Source: 1-14-0-10-37-14 sp037130845 (GTDB lineage Bacteria; Patescibacteriota; Patescibacteriia; Patescibacteriales; Patescibacteriaceae). From it: a DNA stretch of 48,503 nt. The translations under genes and the position numbers were made by a program. This document shows, in pieces, positions 7,013 through 15,115 of this stretch. The notes beneath the pieces are model-generated. The model saw only the letters and a list, made by a program, of their open reading frames with translations, searched no databases and was not told where the DNA came from. How positions within the stretch are numbered: the stretch's first letter is position 1; each line of letters opens with the position of its first letter. The stretch spans positions 1 to 48,503 of the forward strand of contig JBAXSE010000010.1 of assembly GCA_037130845.1 (NCBI GenBank), read 5' to 3'.

Positions 7013-7495
7013 ATGGCATTGTTTAAAAAAAACCAAGAAAAAGATCAGGATGCTGTTGAGCCTGCCGCAGATGTCAAAAGCGCCAAAAGCGCCAAGACCG
7101 CCCCGGTAGCCGAAACAGAGAATATGAAAGATCTTTATGCTGCAACCCCAACCCAGGCCAAGGCAGCTAAGGGCGACAAAACCGCCCGCAAAGTCTCGGC
7201 CGCTAGAATCGCTAGAGCTAACGCCATCATGGTGAAACCTCTTGTTACTGAAAAGGTGACTGATTTGAACGGCTTGAACAAATATGTTTTTGCGGTAACT
7301 ATGGAAGCCAATAAGATCGAGGTGGCCATGGCTATCGAAGCTCTCTACGGCGTCAAACCGACCAAGGTCAATATGATTAAATTGGAAGGCAAGGCCAAGA
7401 CTTATGGTCGCCGTGCAGGCAAGCGCAAAGACTGGAAGAAGGCCATCGTCACCTTGCCTAAAAGCAAGACCATCGATGTCTATGAAGGTGTTTAA
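7013..7495 (+). CDS. rplW: 50S ribosomal protein L23 with long N-terminal extension
   Basis: L23 sits at the exit tunnel and docks trigger factor, SRP and SecYEG. The L23 fold occupies residues 70 to 160 (IMVKPLVTEKVTDLNGLNKY, then KTYGRRAGKRKDWKKAIVTL). The first 69 residues are an Ala/Lys-rich, probably disordered extension; family members are usually about 95-100 residues in total. The ATG at 7013 follows an AAAGG sequence and lies 11 nt after rplD, so I keep it; an internal methionine at residue 73 would cut into the fold. Confidence 0.94.
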   Translation: MALFKKNQEKDQDAVEPAADVKSAKSAKTAPVAETENMKDLYAATPTQAKAAKGDKTARKVSAARIARANAIMVKPLVTEKVTDLNGLNKYVFAVTMEANKIEVAMAIEALYGVKPTKVNMIKLEGKAKTYGRRAGKRKDWKKAIVTLPKSKTIDVYEGV

Positions 7496-7515
7496 TTAAT
7501 TAGCGATTTAAGTGT

Positions 7516-8352
7516 ATGCCAATCAGAAAAGCTAAACCGACTACCAATGGCCTCCGGGCCGCCAGTTTCCAGGATTTCTCGGATGTTACCCAGAAAACTC
7601 CGGAAAAGAGATTGGTAGTTATCAAGAAAAAGCATGCTGGCCGGAATAACCAGGGCAAGATCACTGTTCGCCATCAGGGCGGCGGGGTCAAGCGCTATAT
7701 CCGCTTGGTTGATTTCAAGCGTGATAATTATAATATCCCGGGCAAAGTTGCTACTATTGAATATGATCCGAACCGCGGTCCTCGCCTAGCCTTGATTTTC
7801 TTTGCTAACGGCGATAAGCGCTACATCTTGGCTCCGGTCAATTTGAATGTCGGCGATACCGTTATGAGTTCTCGTGAATTGATCGAAATCGCACCGGGCA
7901 ACGCCATGCCATTAGAGTTTATCCCTGCCGGCGTGCCTGTCCATAATGTCGAATTGAACCCTGGCGCTGGAGGCAAATTGGGCCGCGGTGCCGGTAATTC
8001 CATCGCCGTCATGAGCGTCGAAAAGAAATATGCCCAAGTCAAGCTGCCTTCCGGCGAGATCCGTTTGATCAAAAAGGAATGTATGTGCACTATCGGGCAG
8101 ATGACCAATGCTGATTTACGCCATGTCTCCTTGGGCAAGGCCGGCCGTTCCCGCAAGATGGGTATCCGTCCGACTGTCCGCGGTACTGCCATGAATCCGA
8201 ATGACCATCCACACGGCGGCGGTGAAGGCAACCAGCCAATCGGTTTGAAGCATCCGAAGACTAAGTGGGGTAAGAACGCTTACGGTGTCCGTACTCGCCA
8301 CGCCAAGAAGGCTTCGTCCAGACTCATTATCTCCAAGCGGAAAACTAAATAA
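7516..8352 (+). CDS. rplB: 50S ribosomal protein L2
   Basis: L2 is a large-subunit protein needed for subunit association and close to the peptidyl-transferase centre. The 278-residue protein has the family's usual length and motifs: NQGKITVRHQGGGVKRYIR near the N-terminus, RSRKMGIRPTVRGTAMNPND and HPHGGGEG (catalytic-centre histidine loop) near the C-terminus, and a basic tail. It lies 20 nt after rplW and 5 nt before rpsS. Confidence 0.98.
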   Translation: MPIRKAKPTTNGLRAASFQDFSDVTQKTPEKRLVVIKKKHAGRNNQGKITVRHQGGGVKRYIRLVDFKRDNYNIPGKVATIEYDPNRGPRLALIFFANGDKRYILAPVNLNVGDTVMSSRELIEIAPGNAMPLEFIPAGVPVHNVELNPGAGGKLGRGAGNSIAVMSVEKKYAQVKLPSGEIRLIKKECMCTIGQMTNADLRHVSLGKAGRSRKMGIRPTVRGTAMNPNDHPHGGGEGNQPIGLKHPKTKWGKNAYGVRTRHAKKASSRLIISKRKTK

Positions 8353-8357
8353 CCCCT

Positions 8358-8645
8358 ATGACTAGAAGTTTAAAAAAAGGTCCTTTTGTCAGCGATAGGC
8401 TGCTTAAGAAGGTCGCAAATCTGAAGCAAGGAGATAAAACCGTGCTAAAGGTCTGGGATCGCGCCATAACTATAACTCCGGAAATGGTAGGTTTCACTTT
8501 TGGAGTGCATAATGGCAAGGTGCATACACCGGTCACTATTCATGAGAATATGGTTGGCCACAAACTAGGTGAGTTTTCTCCTACCCGCAAGTTCTTGGGT
8601 CACGGAGGCAAGATAGCTAAGGCCCAGGCGGCTGCCAAGAAGTAA
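8358..8645 (+). CDS. rpsS: 30S ribosomal protein S19
   Basis: S19 is a head protein of the small subunit that binds 16S rRNA with S13. The 95-residue protein begins MTRSLKKGPFVSDRLLKKV and continues through GKVHTPVTIHENMVGHKLGEF and TRKFLGHGGK, all standard S19. It starts 5 nt after the rplB stop, indicating tight coupling. Confidence 0.97.
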   Translation: MTRSLKKGPFVSDRLLKKVANLKQGDKTVLKVWDRAITITPEMVGFTFGVHNGKVHTPVTIHENMVGHKLGEFSPTRKFLGHGGKIAKAQAAAKK

Positions 8646-8659
8646 TTTAAGTTAATCCT

Positions 8660-9241
8660 ATGGAAGTTAAAGCCAAATTGAGATATTTAAGAATGTCTCC
8701 GAGAAAGGTTCGGCTGGTCGCTGATTTAGTCCGCGGCAAGAGCGCACAATCGGCGCTGGATCAGCTCCAGTTCGCCAACAAGGCCGCCGCTAAACCGGTG
8801 TCCAAGCTGGTAAAGTCCGCTGTCGCCAATGCTGTGAACAATTTCAGCCTCGAGATGAACAATTTATTCGTCAAAGAGATTTCGGTGGACGGAGGCCCGA
8901 CCCTCAAGCGTTGGATGCCCCGCGCCCACGGCCGCGCCACTCCGATCATGAAGCGCACCAGCCATGTCAATATCATCTTAGGTGAGGTGAATGACTCCGG
9001 CGTGCGTGAAGGCAAGAAGACTAAGCTGGAAAGCCCAGTCAAGCTGTCTGCCGCTACCGGCGAGAACGAAGGCATCAAGGTTGCCGGCAAAGACGAGTTG
9101 TTAGAAGCCGAGAACACTGCTAACAACGAGAACCCGGTTATCGAGCATGATCCTCGCAACGAAGGCCGCGTCGGCCATCGACGGATCGAAGGCGGAGGAA
9201 AGGGTTTCACCAAGAAATCTTTTCAAAGAAAAAGCGGCTAA
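8660..9241 (+). CDS. rplV: 50S ribosomal protein L22 with C-terminal extension
   Basis: L22 contributes to the exit tunnel. Residues 1-110 are typical L22: KAKLRYLRMSPRKVRLVADL, then PTLKRWMPRAHGRATPIMKR. The protein is 193 residues, about 80 more than usual. The additional C-terminal part is hydrophilic, mixing acidic stretches with a Gly/Arg/Lys-rich end (GHRRIEGGGKGFTKKSFQRK). It may be a surface extension of the ribosome. No frameshift or fusion domain is apparent. Confidence 0.95.
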   Translation: MEVKAKLRYLRMSPRKVRLVADLVRGKSAQSALDQLQFANKAAAKPVSKLVKSAVANAVNNFSLEMNNLFVKEISVDGGPTLKRWMPRAHGRATPIMKRTSHVNIILGEVNDSGVREGKKTKLESPVKLSAATGENEGIKVAGKDELLEAENTANNENPVIEHDPRNEGRVGHRRIEGGGKGFTKKSFQRKSG

Positions 9242-9260
9242 GAAATAATTATTTACTAAT

Positions 9261-9950
9261 ATGGCAAAAAAAGTTAATCCAAAAGTCATCAGACTCGGTA
9301 TCACCAGAACTTGGCACTCCAAGTGGTTTTCCGACCAAAAGACTTATGCAGATAAGCTGAAGCAGGACTTAGCCGTTCGCCGCTACATGCTGCGCAATTA
9401 TAATGAAGCAGGTGTCGACAAAGTTGAAATAGAACGCAGCGCTAGCAAGATCTCAATCGCCATCCATACCGCCAAGCCCGGCCTTTTGATCGGACGCGGC
9501 GGAACAGGCGTCGAGGATTTGAAGAAGAAATTGCACACCAAGTTTTTGAAAACATTCCGCTTGAATGAAATAAACCTGAACATCATCGAAGTATCCCGCC
9601 CCGGCTTGAGCTCCGAAATCACTCTGCAAGGATTGATTATGGAAATCGAGAAGAGAATCCCTTTTAAGAAGGTGATGAAGCAGGCTATCGCTCGCGCCGA
9701 GCGCGCCGGTGCCTTGGGTGTTAAGATCGCCATGGGCGGACGCCTCAACGGCGCCGAGATCGCCCGCAGCGAACATCTGATTTCCGGCAAGTTGCCGTTG
9801 TCCACTTTACGTGCCGATATTGATTTTGCCCGCGGCACAGCCCATACCACCTTTGGCGCTATCGGTATCAAGGTCTGGATCTATAAAGGCGAGGTCTTTG
9901 AACGCGCTCCTGAAAAGGGCGGCGTGATCAAGGAAACAGTTAAGAAATAA
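9261..9950 (+). CDS. rpsC: 30S ribosomal protein S3
   Basis: S3 sits at the mRNA entry channel. The 229 residues show the KH domain with GLLIGRGGTGVEDLKKKL (about 77-94) and the C-terminal S3 domain with ARAERAGALGVKIAMGGRLN and GTAHTTFGAIGIKVWIYKGE. Length is normal. It follows rplV by 19 nt, and rplP begins 4 nt after its stop. Confidence 0.97.
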   Translation: MAKKVNPKVIRLGITRTWHSKWFSDQKTYADKLKQDLAVRRYMLRNYNEAGVDKVEIERSASKISIAIHTAKPGLLIGRGGTGVEDLKKKLHTKFLKTFRLNEINLNIIEVSRPGLSSEITLQGLIMEIEKRIPFKKVMKQAIARAERAGALGVKIAMGGRLNGAEIARSEHLISGKLPLSTLRADIDFARGTAHTTFGAIGIKVWIYKGEVFERAPEKGGVIKETVKK

Positions 9951-9954
9951 ATTT

Positions 9955-10359
9955 ATGTTGAGCCCAAAGAGAACAAAATATCGCAAGTCGCATAAATTAG
10001 GCTACGGTGGCCGCGCTACCCAAAAGATTGCCCTGGCTTTCGGCTCCTATGGCTTGAAGAGCTTGGAAACTTGCTGGGTATCCGCCCGCCAGATCGAATC
10101 CGCCCGCCGCGTCTTGAGCCGTGAAATGGATCGCGCCGGCAAAATGTGGATCCGCATCTTCCCTGATGCCCCAGTCACCATCAAAGGCGGTGAAATCCCT
10201 ATGGGTAAGGGCAAAGGCGCCGTTGACCATTATGTGGCCAAGATCAAGGCCGGCACTATCATGTTCGAACTTGATGGCCTGTCCGAAGAAGCCGCTCAAG
10301 CTGCCATCAAGCAGGCTGCCTACAAGTTGCCTGTCAAGTGCATCTTTATCAAAAAGTAG
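9955..10359 (+). CDS. rplP: 50S ribosomal protein L16
   Basis: L16 helps position the A-site tRNA acceptor. The 134 residues include MLSPKRTKYRKSHK, SLETCWVSARQIESARRVLS, and IRIFPDAPVTIKGGEIPMG followed by GKGKGAVDHYVAKI. This is the normal length. It lies 4 nt after rpsC; rpmC follows 11 nt after its stop. Confidence 0.97.
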   Translation: MLSPKRTKYRKSHKLGYGGRATQKIALAFGSYGLKSLETCWVSARQIESARRVLSREMDRAGKMWIRIFPDAPVTIKGGEIPMGKGKGAVDHYVAKIKAGTIMFELDGLSEEAAQAAIKQAAYKLPVKCIFIKK

Positions 10360-10370
10360 CTATCAAACTT

Positions 10371-10559
10371 ATGAAGATTAAGGAATTAAAAAATACGCAA
10401 GAGAGTGAACTGCAGCATCTGTTGAGCGAGGCCCGCAGCAAACTCCGCGACATGAGATTTAAGAATGCCAGCGGCCAGCTGAAAGATGTGCGCGAAATCC
10501 GCGAAAACAAAAAGCTGGTAGCCCGGATTCTGACTTTGCTCAACATTACTAGAAAATAA
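10371..10559 (+). CDS. rpmC: 50S ribosomal protein L29
   Basis: L29 lies next to L23 at the tunnel exit. I use ATG 10371 (MKIKELKNTQ...), giving 62 residues, because the family starts with this M-K-x-x-E-L motif; the open frame continues upstream into rplP but adds nothing conserved. The helix pair LRDMRFKNASGQLKDVREIR and KKLVARILTLL is typical. It is well placed between rplP and rpsQ. Confidence 0.93.
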   Translation: MKIKELKNTQESELQHLLSEARSKLRDMRFKNASGQLKDVREIRENKKLVARILTLLNITRK

Positions 10560-10568
10560 GTTAGCATT

Positions 10569-10883
10569 ATGGTAACTACTAAAAAAGAAACCAAGACTGT
10601 TGCTCCAGTCAAAGCGGCCCGCCCTAAGCAAGCCGCAACAGCCAAGAGTGAAGTAATTCGCAAGAAATTCACCGGCATCGTCTTGAGCGACAAAATGACC
10701 AAAACCATCGTGGTTAAGGTTGAGATTGTCAAAATCCATCCCAAATATCATAAACGTTTTGTCATCAGCCGAAAATATAAGGTACATGACGAGCGCGAAC
10801 AGTTCAAGACAGGCGATAGCGTAATATTCGTTTCCTGCCGCCCGATGTCCAAAGATAAAAAGTGGCGCGTGTTGTACCAATAA
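10569..10883 (+). CDS. rpsQ: 30S ribosomal protein S17 with N-terminal extension
   Basis: S17 is a primary 16S rRNA binder. The OB-fold core runs from about residue 29 (IRKKFTGIVLSDKMTKTIVV), through HPKYHKRFVISRKYKVHDE, to GDSVIFVSCRPMSKDKKWRV. The first 28 residues form a Lys/Ala/Thr-rich extension that makes the protein 104 residues instead of about 85. It is one of several r-proteins here with added tails. Confidence 0.95.
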   Translation: MVTTKKETKTVAPVKAARPKQAATAKSEVIRKKFTGIVLSDKMTKTIVVKVEIVKIHPKYHKRFVISRKYKVHDEREQFKTGDSVIFVSCRPMSKDKKWRVLYQ

Positions 10884-10901
10884 TAGTTTAAGTTTGCTTA
10901 T

Positions 10902-11273
10902 ATGATTCAAGTCCAATCAATGCTGAAAGTCGCTGATAATAGCGGAGCCAAGAATGCCAAGTGCATTCGTGTTTTAGGCGGTTACAAAAAACGCTATGCA
11001 CGTGTCGGCGACAAGATTATTATCGTAGTCAAGCAGGCTGTACCCCATTCCGCTATCAAGAAGGCTGATGTTTTGCTGGCAGTAATCGTGCGCACCAAGA
11101 AGGAAATCGCCCGCGCCGACGGCACTTATCTCCGCTTTAATGAAAATGCCTGCGTGGTGATCGACAAGAAAAATGGCGATCCCAAGGGTACCCGTATTTT
11201 CGGTCCTATTCCGAGAGAGGTGAGAAAGGCCGGCTTTGCCAAGATTGCCAGTTTGGCTCCCGAAGTTTTGTAA
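10902..11273 (+). CDS. rplN: 50S ribosomal protein L14
   Basis: L14 forms an inter-subunit bridge. The 123 residues open MIQVQSMLKVADNSGAKNAK and include FNENACVVIDKKNGDPKGTR and the C-terminal KIASLAPEVL, all standard. The length is normal. rplX follows after 14 nt. Confidence 0.97.
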   Translation: MIQVQSMLKVADNSGAKNAKCIRVLGGYKKRYARVGDKIIIVVKQAVPHSAIKKADVLLAVIVRTKKEIARADGTYLRFNENACVVIDKKNGDPKGTRIFGPIPREVRKAGFAKIASLAPEVL

Positions 11274-11287
11274 TTAACAACAGGTAT

Positions 11288-11611
11288 ATGAAGATTAAAA
11301 CTAACGACCAAGTAGAAATCCTGGCAGGCAAAGATAAGGGCAAGACCGGCAAAGTATTGCAGGTGTTCCCCGAAGATCGCCGCGCTAGCGTTGAGGGCTT
11401 GAATCTACTGATCAAGCATCTCCGGCCGAGACGCGAAGGTGAAAAGGGTCAGAGAATCGAATTTCCCGCGCCTATGGATATGTCCAACTTGATGTTGGTT
11501 TGCCCCAAATGCGGCAAGCCGACCAGAGTGGGCTATGAGATTAGGGAAGTCGAGGGCGGCAAAAAAGTCAAAGCGCGCCTCTGCAAGCAATGCAAGAAAT
11601 TAATCGACTAA
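11288..11611 (+). CDS. rplX: 50S ribosomal protein L24, zinc-ribbon type
   Basis: L24 is an assembly-initiator protein. The KOW motif is at the N-terminus (IKTNDQVEILAGKDKGKTGK). The C-terminal part carries two CxxC pairs, C72/C75 (VCPKCGK) and C99/C102 (LCKQCKK), expected to bind zinc. Length 107 is normal. rplE starts 1 nt after its stop codon. Confidence 0.96.
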   Translation: MKIKTNDQVEILAGKDKGKTGKVLQVFPEDRRASVEGLNLLIKHLRPRREGEKGQRIEFPAPMDMSNLMLVCPKCGKPTRVGYEIREVEGGKKVKARLCKQCKKLID

Positions 11612-11612
11612 T

Positions 11613-12182
11613 ATGAGTTTGCAACAAAAATATAAAGACAGCGTCATCAAGGAACTCACAGCCAAGTTCGGTTATACCAATGTCATGGCTGTGCCCAAAA
11701 TCTTGAAACTGACTATCAACGTCGGTGTCGGACGCAATACCAAGGACAAGAAATACATCGAGGACGTAGTGAAGACCATTACCCGTATTTCCGGACAAAA
11801 GCCGATTGTCACTCGCGCCAAAAAGTCTATCTCGGCCTTTAAGGTCAAGGAAGGCGATCCGGTCGGTGTGGCTGTCACCTTGCGCGGTCCGCGTATGTGG
11901 GATTTCTTGGACAAACTGATTAATGTCACTTTCCCTCGCGTACGCGATTTCCACGGTGTAAACCGGACGGTAGTCGACCGTGACGGCAATCTGAGCGTCG
12001 GTTTCAAGGAACAGATTTCCTTTCCTGAGGTGCGTTTCGACCAAGTAGAAAATATGCACGGCTTGGAAGTGACTATCGCCACTACCGCTACCAACAAAGA
12101 AGAAGGCATGGAACTCTTCAAGCAGCTGGGCTTCCCTTTCAAGAAGGAAGAAGAAGAACAGGCTGGCAAAACGAGTAATTAA
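11613..12182 (+). CDS. rplE: 50S ribosomal protein L5
   Basis: L5 binds 5S rRNA and contacts the P-site tRNA. The 189 residues include the N-terminal IKELTAKFGYTNVMAVPKIL, SGQKPIVTRAKKSISAFKV and FPEVRFDQVENMHGLEVTI. Length is slightly above the usual 179 owing to a short acidic/basic C-terminal tail. It nearly abuts rplX and precedes the small S14. Confidence 0.97.
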   Translation: MSLQQKYKDSVIKELTAKFGYTNVMAVPKILKLTINVGVGRNTKDKKYIEDVVKTITRISGQKPIVTRAKKSISAFKVKEGDPVGVAVTLRGPRMWDFLDKLINVTFPRVRDFHGVNRTVVDRDGNLSVGFKEQISFPEVRFDQVENMHGLEVTIATTATNKEEGMELFKQLGFPFKKEEEEQAGKTSN

Positions 12183-12193
12183 GCAAAAGCAAT

Positions 12194-12379
12194 ATGGCAA
12201 GAAAAGCATTAATCATCAAAGCGCGCAGAACTCCTAAGTTTTCCACGCGTATCGTCCGGCGCTGCTGGCGCTGCGGCCGCAATCACGGTTATATCCGCGA
12301 TTTCGGTCTCTGCCGCATTTGCTTCCGGGAGCTGGCCAACAATGCCGACCTTCCCGGCGTGACCAAATCCAGTTGGTAA
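12194..12379 (+). CDS. rpsN: 30S ribosomal protein S14, zinc-binding type
   Basis: The 61-residue protein is the short zinc form of S14 (often called rpsZ). It has C24/C27 (CWRC) and C40/C43 (CRIC), and ends GVTKSSW as expected. The longer zinc-free form is absent from the window. It lies between rplE and rpsH as in the standard spc order. Confidence 0.97.
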   Translation: MARKALIIKARRTPKFSTRIVRRCWRCGRNHGYIRDFGLCRICFRELANNADLPGVTKSSW

Positions 12380-12406
12380 ATTTACTTTTAAGCTAACTAT
12401 AAAGTT

Positions 12407-12799
12407 ATGACTGATCCAATAGCAGACATGTTAACCAGAATTCGCAACGCTACCGCTGTCAAGAAGACAGAGGTGCTTGTTCCTATGAGCAAGGTGAAAT
12501 ACGCGATTGCCAAGATTTTGGAACAGAACCACTGGCTGGGCAAGGTAGAAAAGATGGAGCAAGACGGCTTGCCGTATATGCAGCTCACTCTTAAATACCA
12601 AGAAGACGGCAAACCTGCCATCTCCAGCATCCAGCGCGTTTCCCGTCCGGGCCGCCGCACTTATGCGAGCAAGGACGAGTTGCCAAGGGTTCTGAATAAT
12701 TTCGGCATCGCTATCATTTCTACCAGCCAAGGTCTGATGACCAACAAAGAGGCCGGCAAGAAAAAAATCGGCGGCGAAGTTATTTGCGAGATTTATTAA
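12407..12799 (+). CDS. rpsH: 30S ribosomal protein S8
   Basis: S8 binds 16S rRNA helix 21 and is a classical translational repressor of the spc operon. The 130 residues start MTDPIADMLTRIRNA and contain RVSRPGRRTYASKDELPRV and GIAIISTSQGLMTNKEAG, both diagnostic. Length is normal. Confidence 0.97.
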   Translation: MTDPIADMLTRIRNATAVKKTEVLVPMSKVKYAIAKILEQNHWLGKVEKMEQDGLPYMQLTLKYQEDGKPAISSIQRVSRPGRRTYASKDELPRVLNNFGIAIISTSQGLMTNKEAGKKKIGGEVICEIY

Positions 12800-12854
12800 T
12801 CATTATTAAAGCGTGACGGGGACGGGTTAGGCCGTTCGTTGACGCAGTAACCAT

Positions 12855-13394
12855 ATGTCCAGATTAGGAAAATTGCCTATCGTTATCCCGGCAGGCGTAC
12901 AAGCGGTTATCAAAGGCGATTATATTTTCGTCAAGGGCCCGAAGGGCGAACTAAAGCAGAAATTACATTCTTTGATTGACGTGGTTATCGGCGAGACCGA
13001 GATTATCGTCAAGCCATCGGCGGTACAGGCCAGAAATTCATCCGCTTTTTGGGGACTTTACGGCAGCCTGATCCGCAATATGGTGGAAGGTGTTTCTAAG
13101 GGTTTTGAAAAAAAGTTAGAGCTTAACGGCGTCGGCTACAAAGTGGCTGGCGGCGGTGCTAAACTGACTTTTGCCTTGGGGTTTTCCCATCCGGTGGAAT
13201 TCGCCATGCCTGATGGCATCACTTCGGCGGTTGAAGGTAAGTTTATTACTATCAGCGGCGCCGATAAACAGCAGGTAGGAGAAATTGCCGCTCAGGTCAG
13301 AGGCTTGAAGAAGCCAGAACCATACAAAGGCAAAGGTATTAAATATGTGGACGAAGTCATCCGCCGCAAGGCCGGTAAGACTGCAGCCAAGTAA
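12855..13394 (+). CDS. rplF: 50S ribosomal protein L6
   Basis: L6 lies near the sarcin-ricin loop. The 179 residues start MSRLGKLPIVIPAGVQAVI and end with the signature RGLKKPEPYKGKGIKYVDE then RRKAGKTAAK. Length is normal. The spacer after its stop begins at once with a 9-nt tandem repeat (13395-13430). Confidence 0.97.
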   Translation: MSRLGKLPIVIPAGVQAVIKGDYIFVKGPKGELKQKLHSLIDVVIGETEIIVKPSAVQARNSSAFWGLYGSLIRNMVEGVSKGFEKKLELNGVGYKVAGGGAKLTFALGFSHPVEFAMPDGITSAVEGKFITISGADKQQVGEIAAQVRGLKKPEPYKGKGIKYVDEVIRRKAGKTAAK

Positions 13395-13474
13395 GTTTGT
13401 AAAGTTTGTAAAGTTCATAAAGTTTGTAAAGTTATAGGATGAATAATTTATTTATTCCATAGCTTTACAAACTT
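13395..13474 (+). repeat. Four-copy 9-nt tandem repeat and inverted copy after rplF
   Basis: The unit GTTTGTAAA is repeated four times, the third copy varying as GTTCATAAA, starting directly after the rplF stop codon (13395-13430). An inverted partner CTTTACAAACTTT lies at about 13462-13474, so the spacer can fold into a 13-bp AT-rich stem. It is the only spacer over 50 nt in the run from rplC to rplO apart from the 55-nt one before rplF. Confidence 0.7.
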
Positions 13475-13509
13475 TCCACTCTATCAACTTTTATCTAATA
13501 TATATTATT

Positions 13510-13863
13510 ATGAACAAGGAAATCAGAATCAATGCGAGAAAAGAGCGCAGGGCAGCCAGAGTTCGTGCCAAGGTTTCCGGCACAACTGAGCGCCCTCGGC
13601 TTTCCGTTTTCCGTTCTAATCGCAACATCTTCGCTCAGTTGGTTGATGATACAAAGGGTATCACTTTAGCCAGTGCGCATACTGCCCAGATCAAGGTTGA
13701 GGGCAATAAATCGGATGCGGCTTTGGAATTGGGCAAGGAGATTGCCAAGCGCGCTTTGGACAAAGGAATTACCAAAATCGTCTTTGATCGAGGCGGTAAT
13801 CTTTATCATGGACGTGTTAAGGCCGTTGCTGACGGCGCCCGCTCAGGCGGTTTGGAATTTTAA
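13510..13863 (+). CDS. rplR: 50S ribosomal protein L18
   Basis: L18 binds 5S rRNA with L5. The 117 residues include TTERPRLSVFRSNRNIFAQL, IVFDRGGNLYHGRVKAVADG and the terminal GGLEF, all family hallmarks. Length is normal. It precedes rpsE by 15 nt. Confidence 0.97.
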   Translation: MNKEIRINARKERRAARVRAKVSGTTERPRLSVFRSNRNIFAQLVDDTKGITLASAHTAQIKVEGNKSDAALELGKEIAKRALDKGITKIVFDRGGNLYHGRVKAVADGARSGGLEF

Positions 13864-13878
13864 TATTAACAATCGCAT

Positions 13879-14625
13879 ATGACGGAAGTTAAAAAGACAA
13901 CAGCTCCAGCCGGCGGCGCGAACAAGCCGGCCAGACCAGCGGCCCGACCGGGCGCCCGACCGGGTGCCAGGCCAGCCGGAGCAGGTGCTCCAGGCGGACG
14001 CAGCTACGGATCCAGACCAGCCGGTCAAGGCGGCCAAGGCGGACCGGGCGGACCAGGCGGACGGCGCCCAGCGCGTCGCGATGCTCAGCGTCCGACCGAA
14101 GATGAATTTGATCAAAAGATTGTCGACTTGGCCCGCGTTACCCGCGTTATGGCCGGCGGCAAAAGAATGCGTTTCCGAGCTTGCGTCGCTATCGGCAACC
14201 ATAGCGGTAAAGTCGGTGTCGGCTTGGCCAAAGGCGTCGATGTAACCGCGGCTATCACTAAGGCGGTCAATCAGGCCAAGAAGTCCATGTTGACTGTGCC
14301 GATTGCCAATGGCAGCATTCCTCATCAAGTCGACCACAAATTCGGCGCCGCTCACATCATTATCAAGCCTGCGAGCGTCGGTAAAGGTATTATTTGCGGC
14401 GGCGTTATCCGTATTATCGCGGAGTTGGCCGGTATTCATAATATGACCGGTAAAATCCTGGGCACCGGCAACAATGTTGCCAATGCCAAATGCACGATGG
14501 AAGCTCTGGCTGAATTACGTTGGCCGAAAGGCGTGACAAAAAAACTTGCCCCAGCCACTGATGTGGTTGAAGCCAAGACCGAAACAGCCGATACAGAAAA
14601 GACTGAAGCGCCGGCTATCGTGTAA
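13879..14625 (+). CDS. rpsE: 30S ribosomal protein S5 with Gly/Pro/Arg-rich N-terminal extension
   Basis: S5 takes part in mRNA unwinding and decoding fidelity. The S5 core begins at about residue 77 (FDQKIVDLARVTRVMAGGKR) and continues with KVGVGLAKGVDVTAAI and NVANAKCTMEAL. The first 75 residues form a low-complexity tail built from repeats of the RPGARP and GGxGGPGG kind, followed by RRPARR. The protein is 248 residues, against about 165 normally. A tail of this composition may bind RNA; that is inference. The next gene is rplO: no rpmD (L30) lies between. Confidence 0.95.
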   Translation: MTEVKKTTAPAGGANKPARPAARPGARPGARPAGAGAPGGRSYGSRPAGQGGQGGPGGPGGRRPARRDAQRPTEDEFDQKIVDLARVTRVMAGGKRMRFRACVAIGNHSGKVGVGLAKGVDVTAAITKAVNQAKKSMLTVPIANGSIPHQVDHKFGAAHIIIKPASVGKGIICGGVIRIIAELAGIHNMTGKILGTGNNVANAKCTMEALAELRWPKGVTKKLAPATDVVEAKTETADTEKTEAPAIV

Positions 14626-14667
14626 GCCTGGCGGAAGATCGATCATTCATCTATAATTTAAATACAT

Positions 14668-15111
14668 ATGGTACTCAGTCTATCATCGCTCTCCTCTAGC
14701 GAGGGTTCGAGCAAAAAGCGCAAGCGAGTCGGCAGAGGCAACGGCTCTGGCCATGGTACAACCGCTACTCGCGGTACCAAGGGCCAGAAATCCCGTTCCG
14801 GCGTCACCAATCTTAAGAGATTGGGCCTCAAAAAAATGTTGTTGTCGGTTCCTAAGACTCGTGGTTTTAAATCTGTTTACGGCAAAAATCAAGTAGTCAA
14901 TCTGGAAGCGCTCAACGAGGTTTTTAAACAGGGCGACGCTGTTAATCCGCGTACTTTGTTTAAGGCCGGACTGGTGAACCACACCGACGGACCGATTAAA
15001 ATTTTGGCGCAGGGAGAGCTAAAAGTAGCTGCTTTGAAGTTTTCCGGCGTAATTGTCAGCAAGTCCGCTGCCAAGACCATCGAAGATAACAAAGGCACTA
15101 TTAACCAGTAG
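14668..15111 (+). CDS. rplO: 50S ribosomal protein L15
   Basis: L15 is a late assembly protein of the large subunit. The 147 residues show KKRKRVGRGNGSGHGTTATR followed by GTKGQKSRSG near the N-terminus and a C-terminal domain with VNLEALNEVF and IKILAQGELKVAALKFSGVI. Length is normal. It follows rpsE by 42 nt and precedes secY by 4 nt. Confidence 0.97.
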   Translation: MVLSLSSLSSSEGSSKKRKRVGRGNGSGHGTTATRGTKGQKSRSGVTNLKRLGLKKMLLSVPKTRGFKSVYGKNQVVNLEALNEVFKQGDAVNPRTLFKAGLVNHTDGPIKILAQGELKVAALKFSGVIVSKSAAKTIEDNKGTINQ

Positions 15112-15115
15112 CCAT

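Noticed and set aside
6327..7019. A 230-codon minus-strand frame opposite rplD
   Set aside because: Antisense shadow of L4, no start signal or family match.
9398..9871. Minus-strand frame of 157 codons opposite rpsC
   Set aside because: Antisense to a clear S3 gene, no independent support.
13395..13430. Tandem repeat as a small CRISPR array
   Set aside because: Units of 9 nt have no spacers and no cas genes are in the window.
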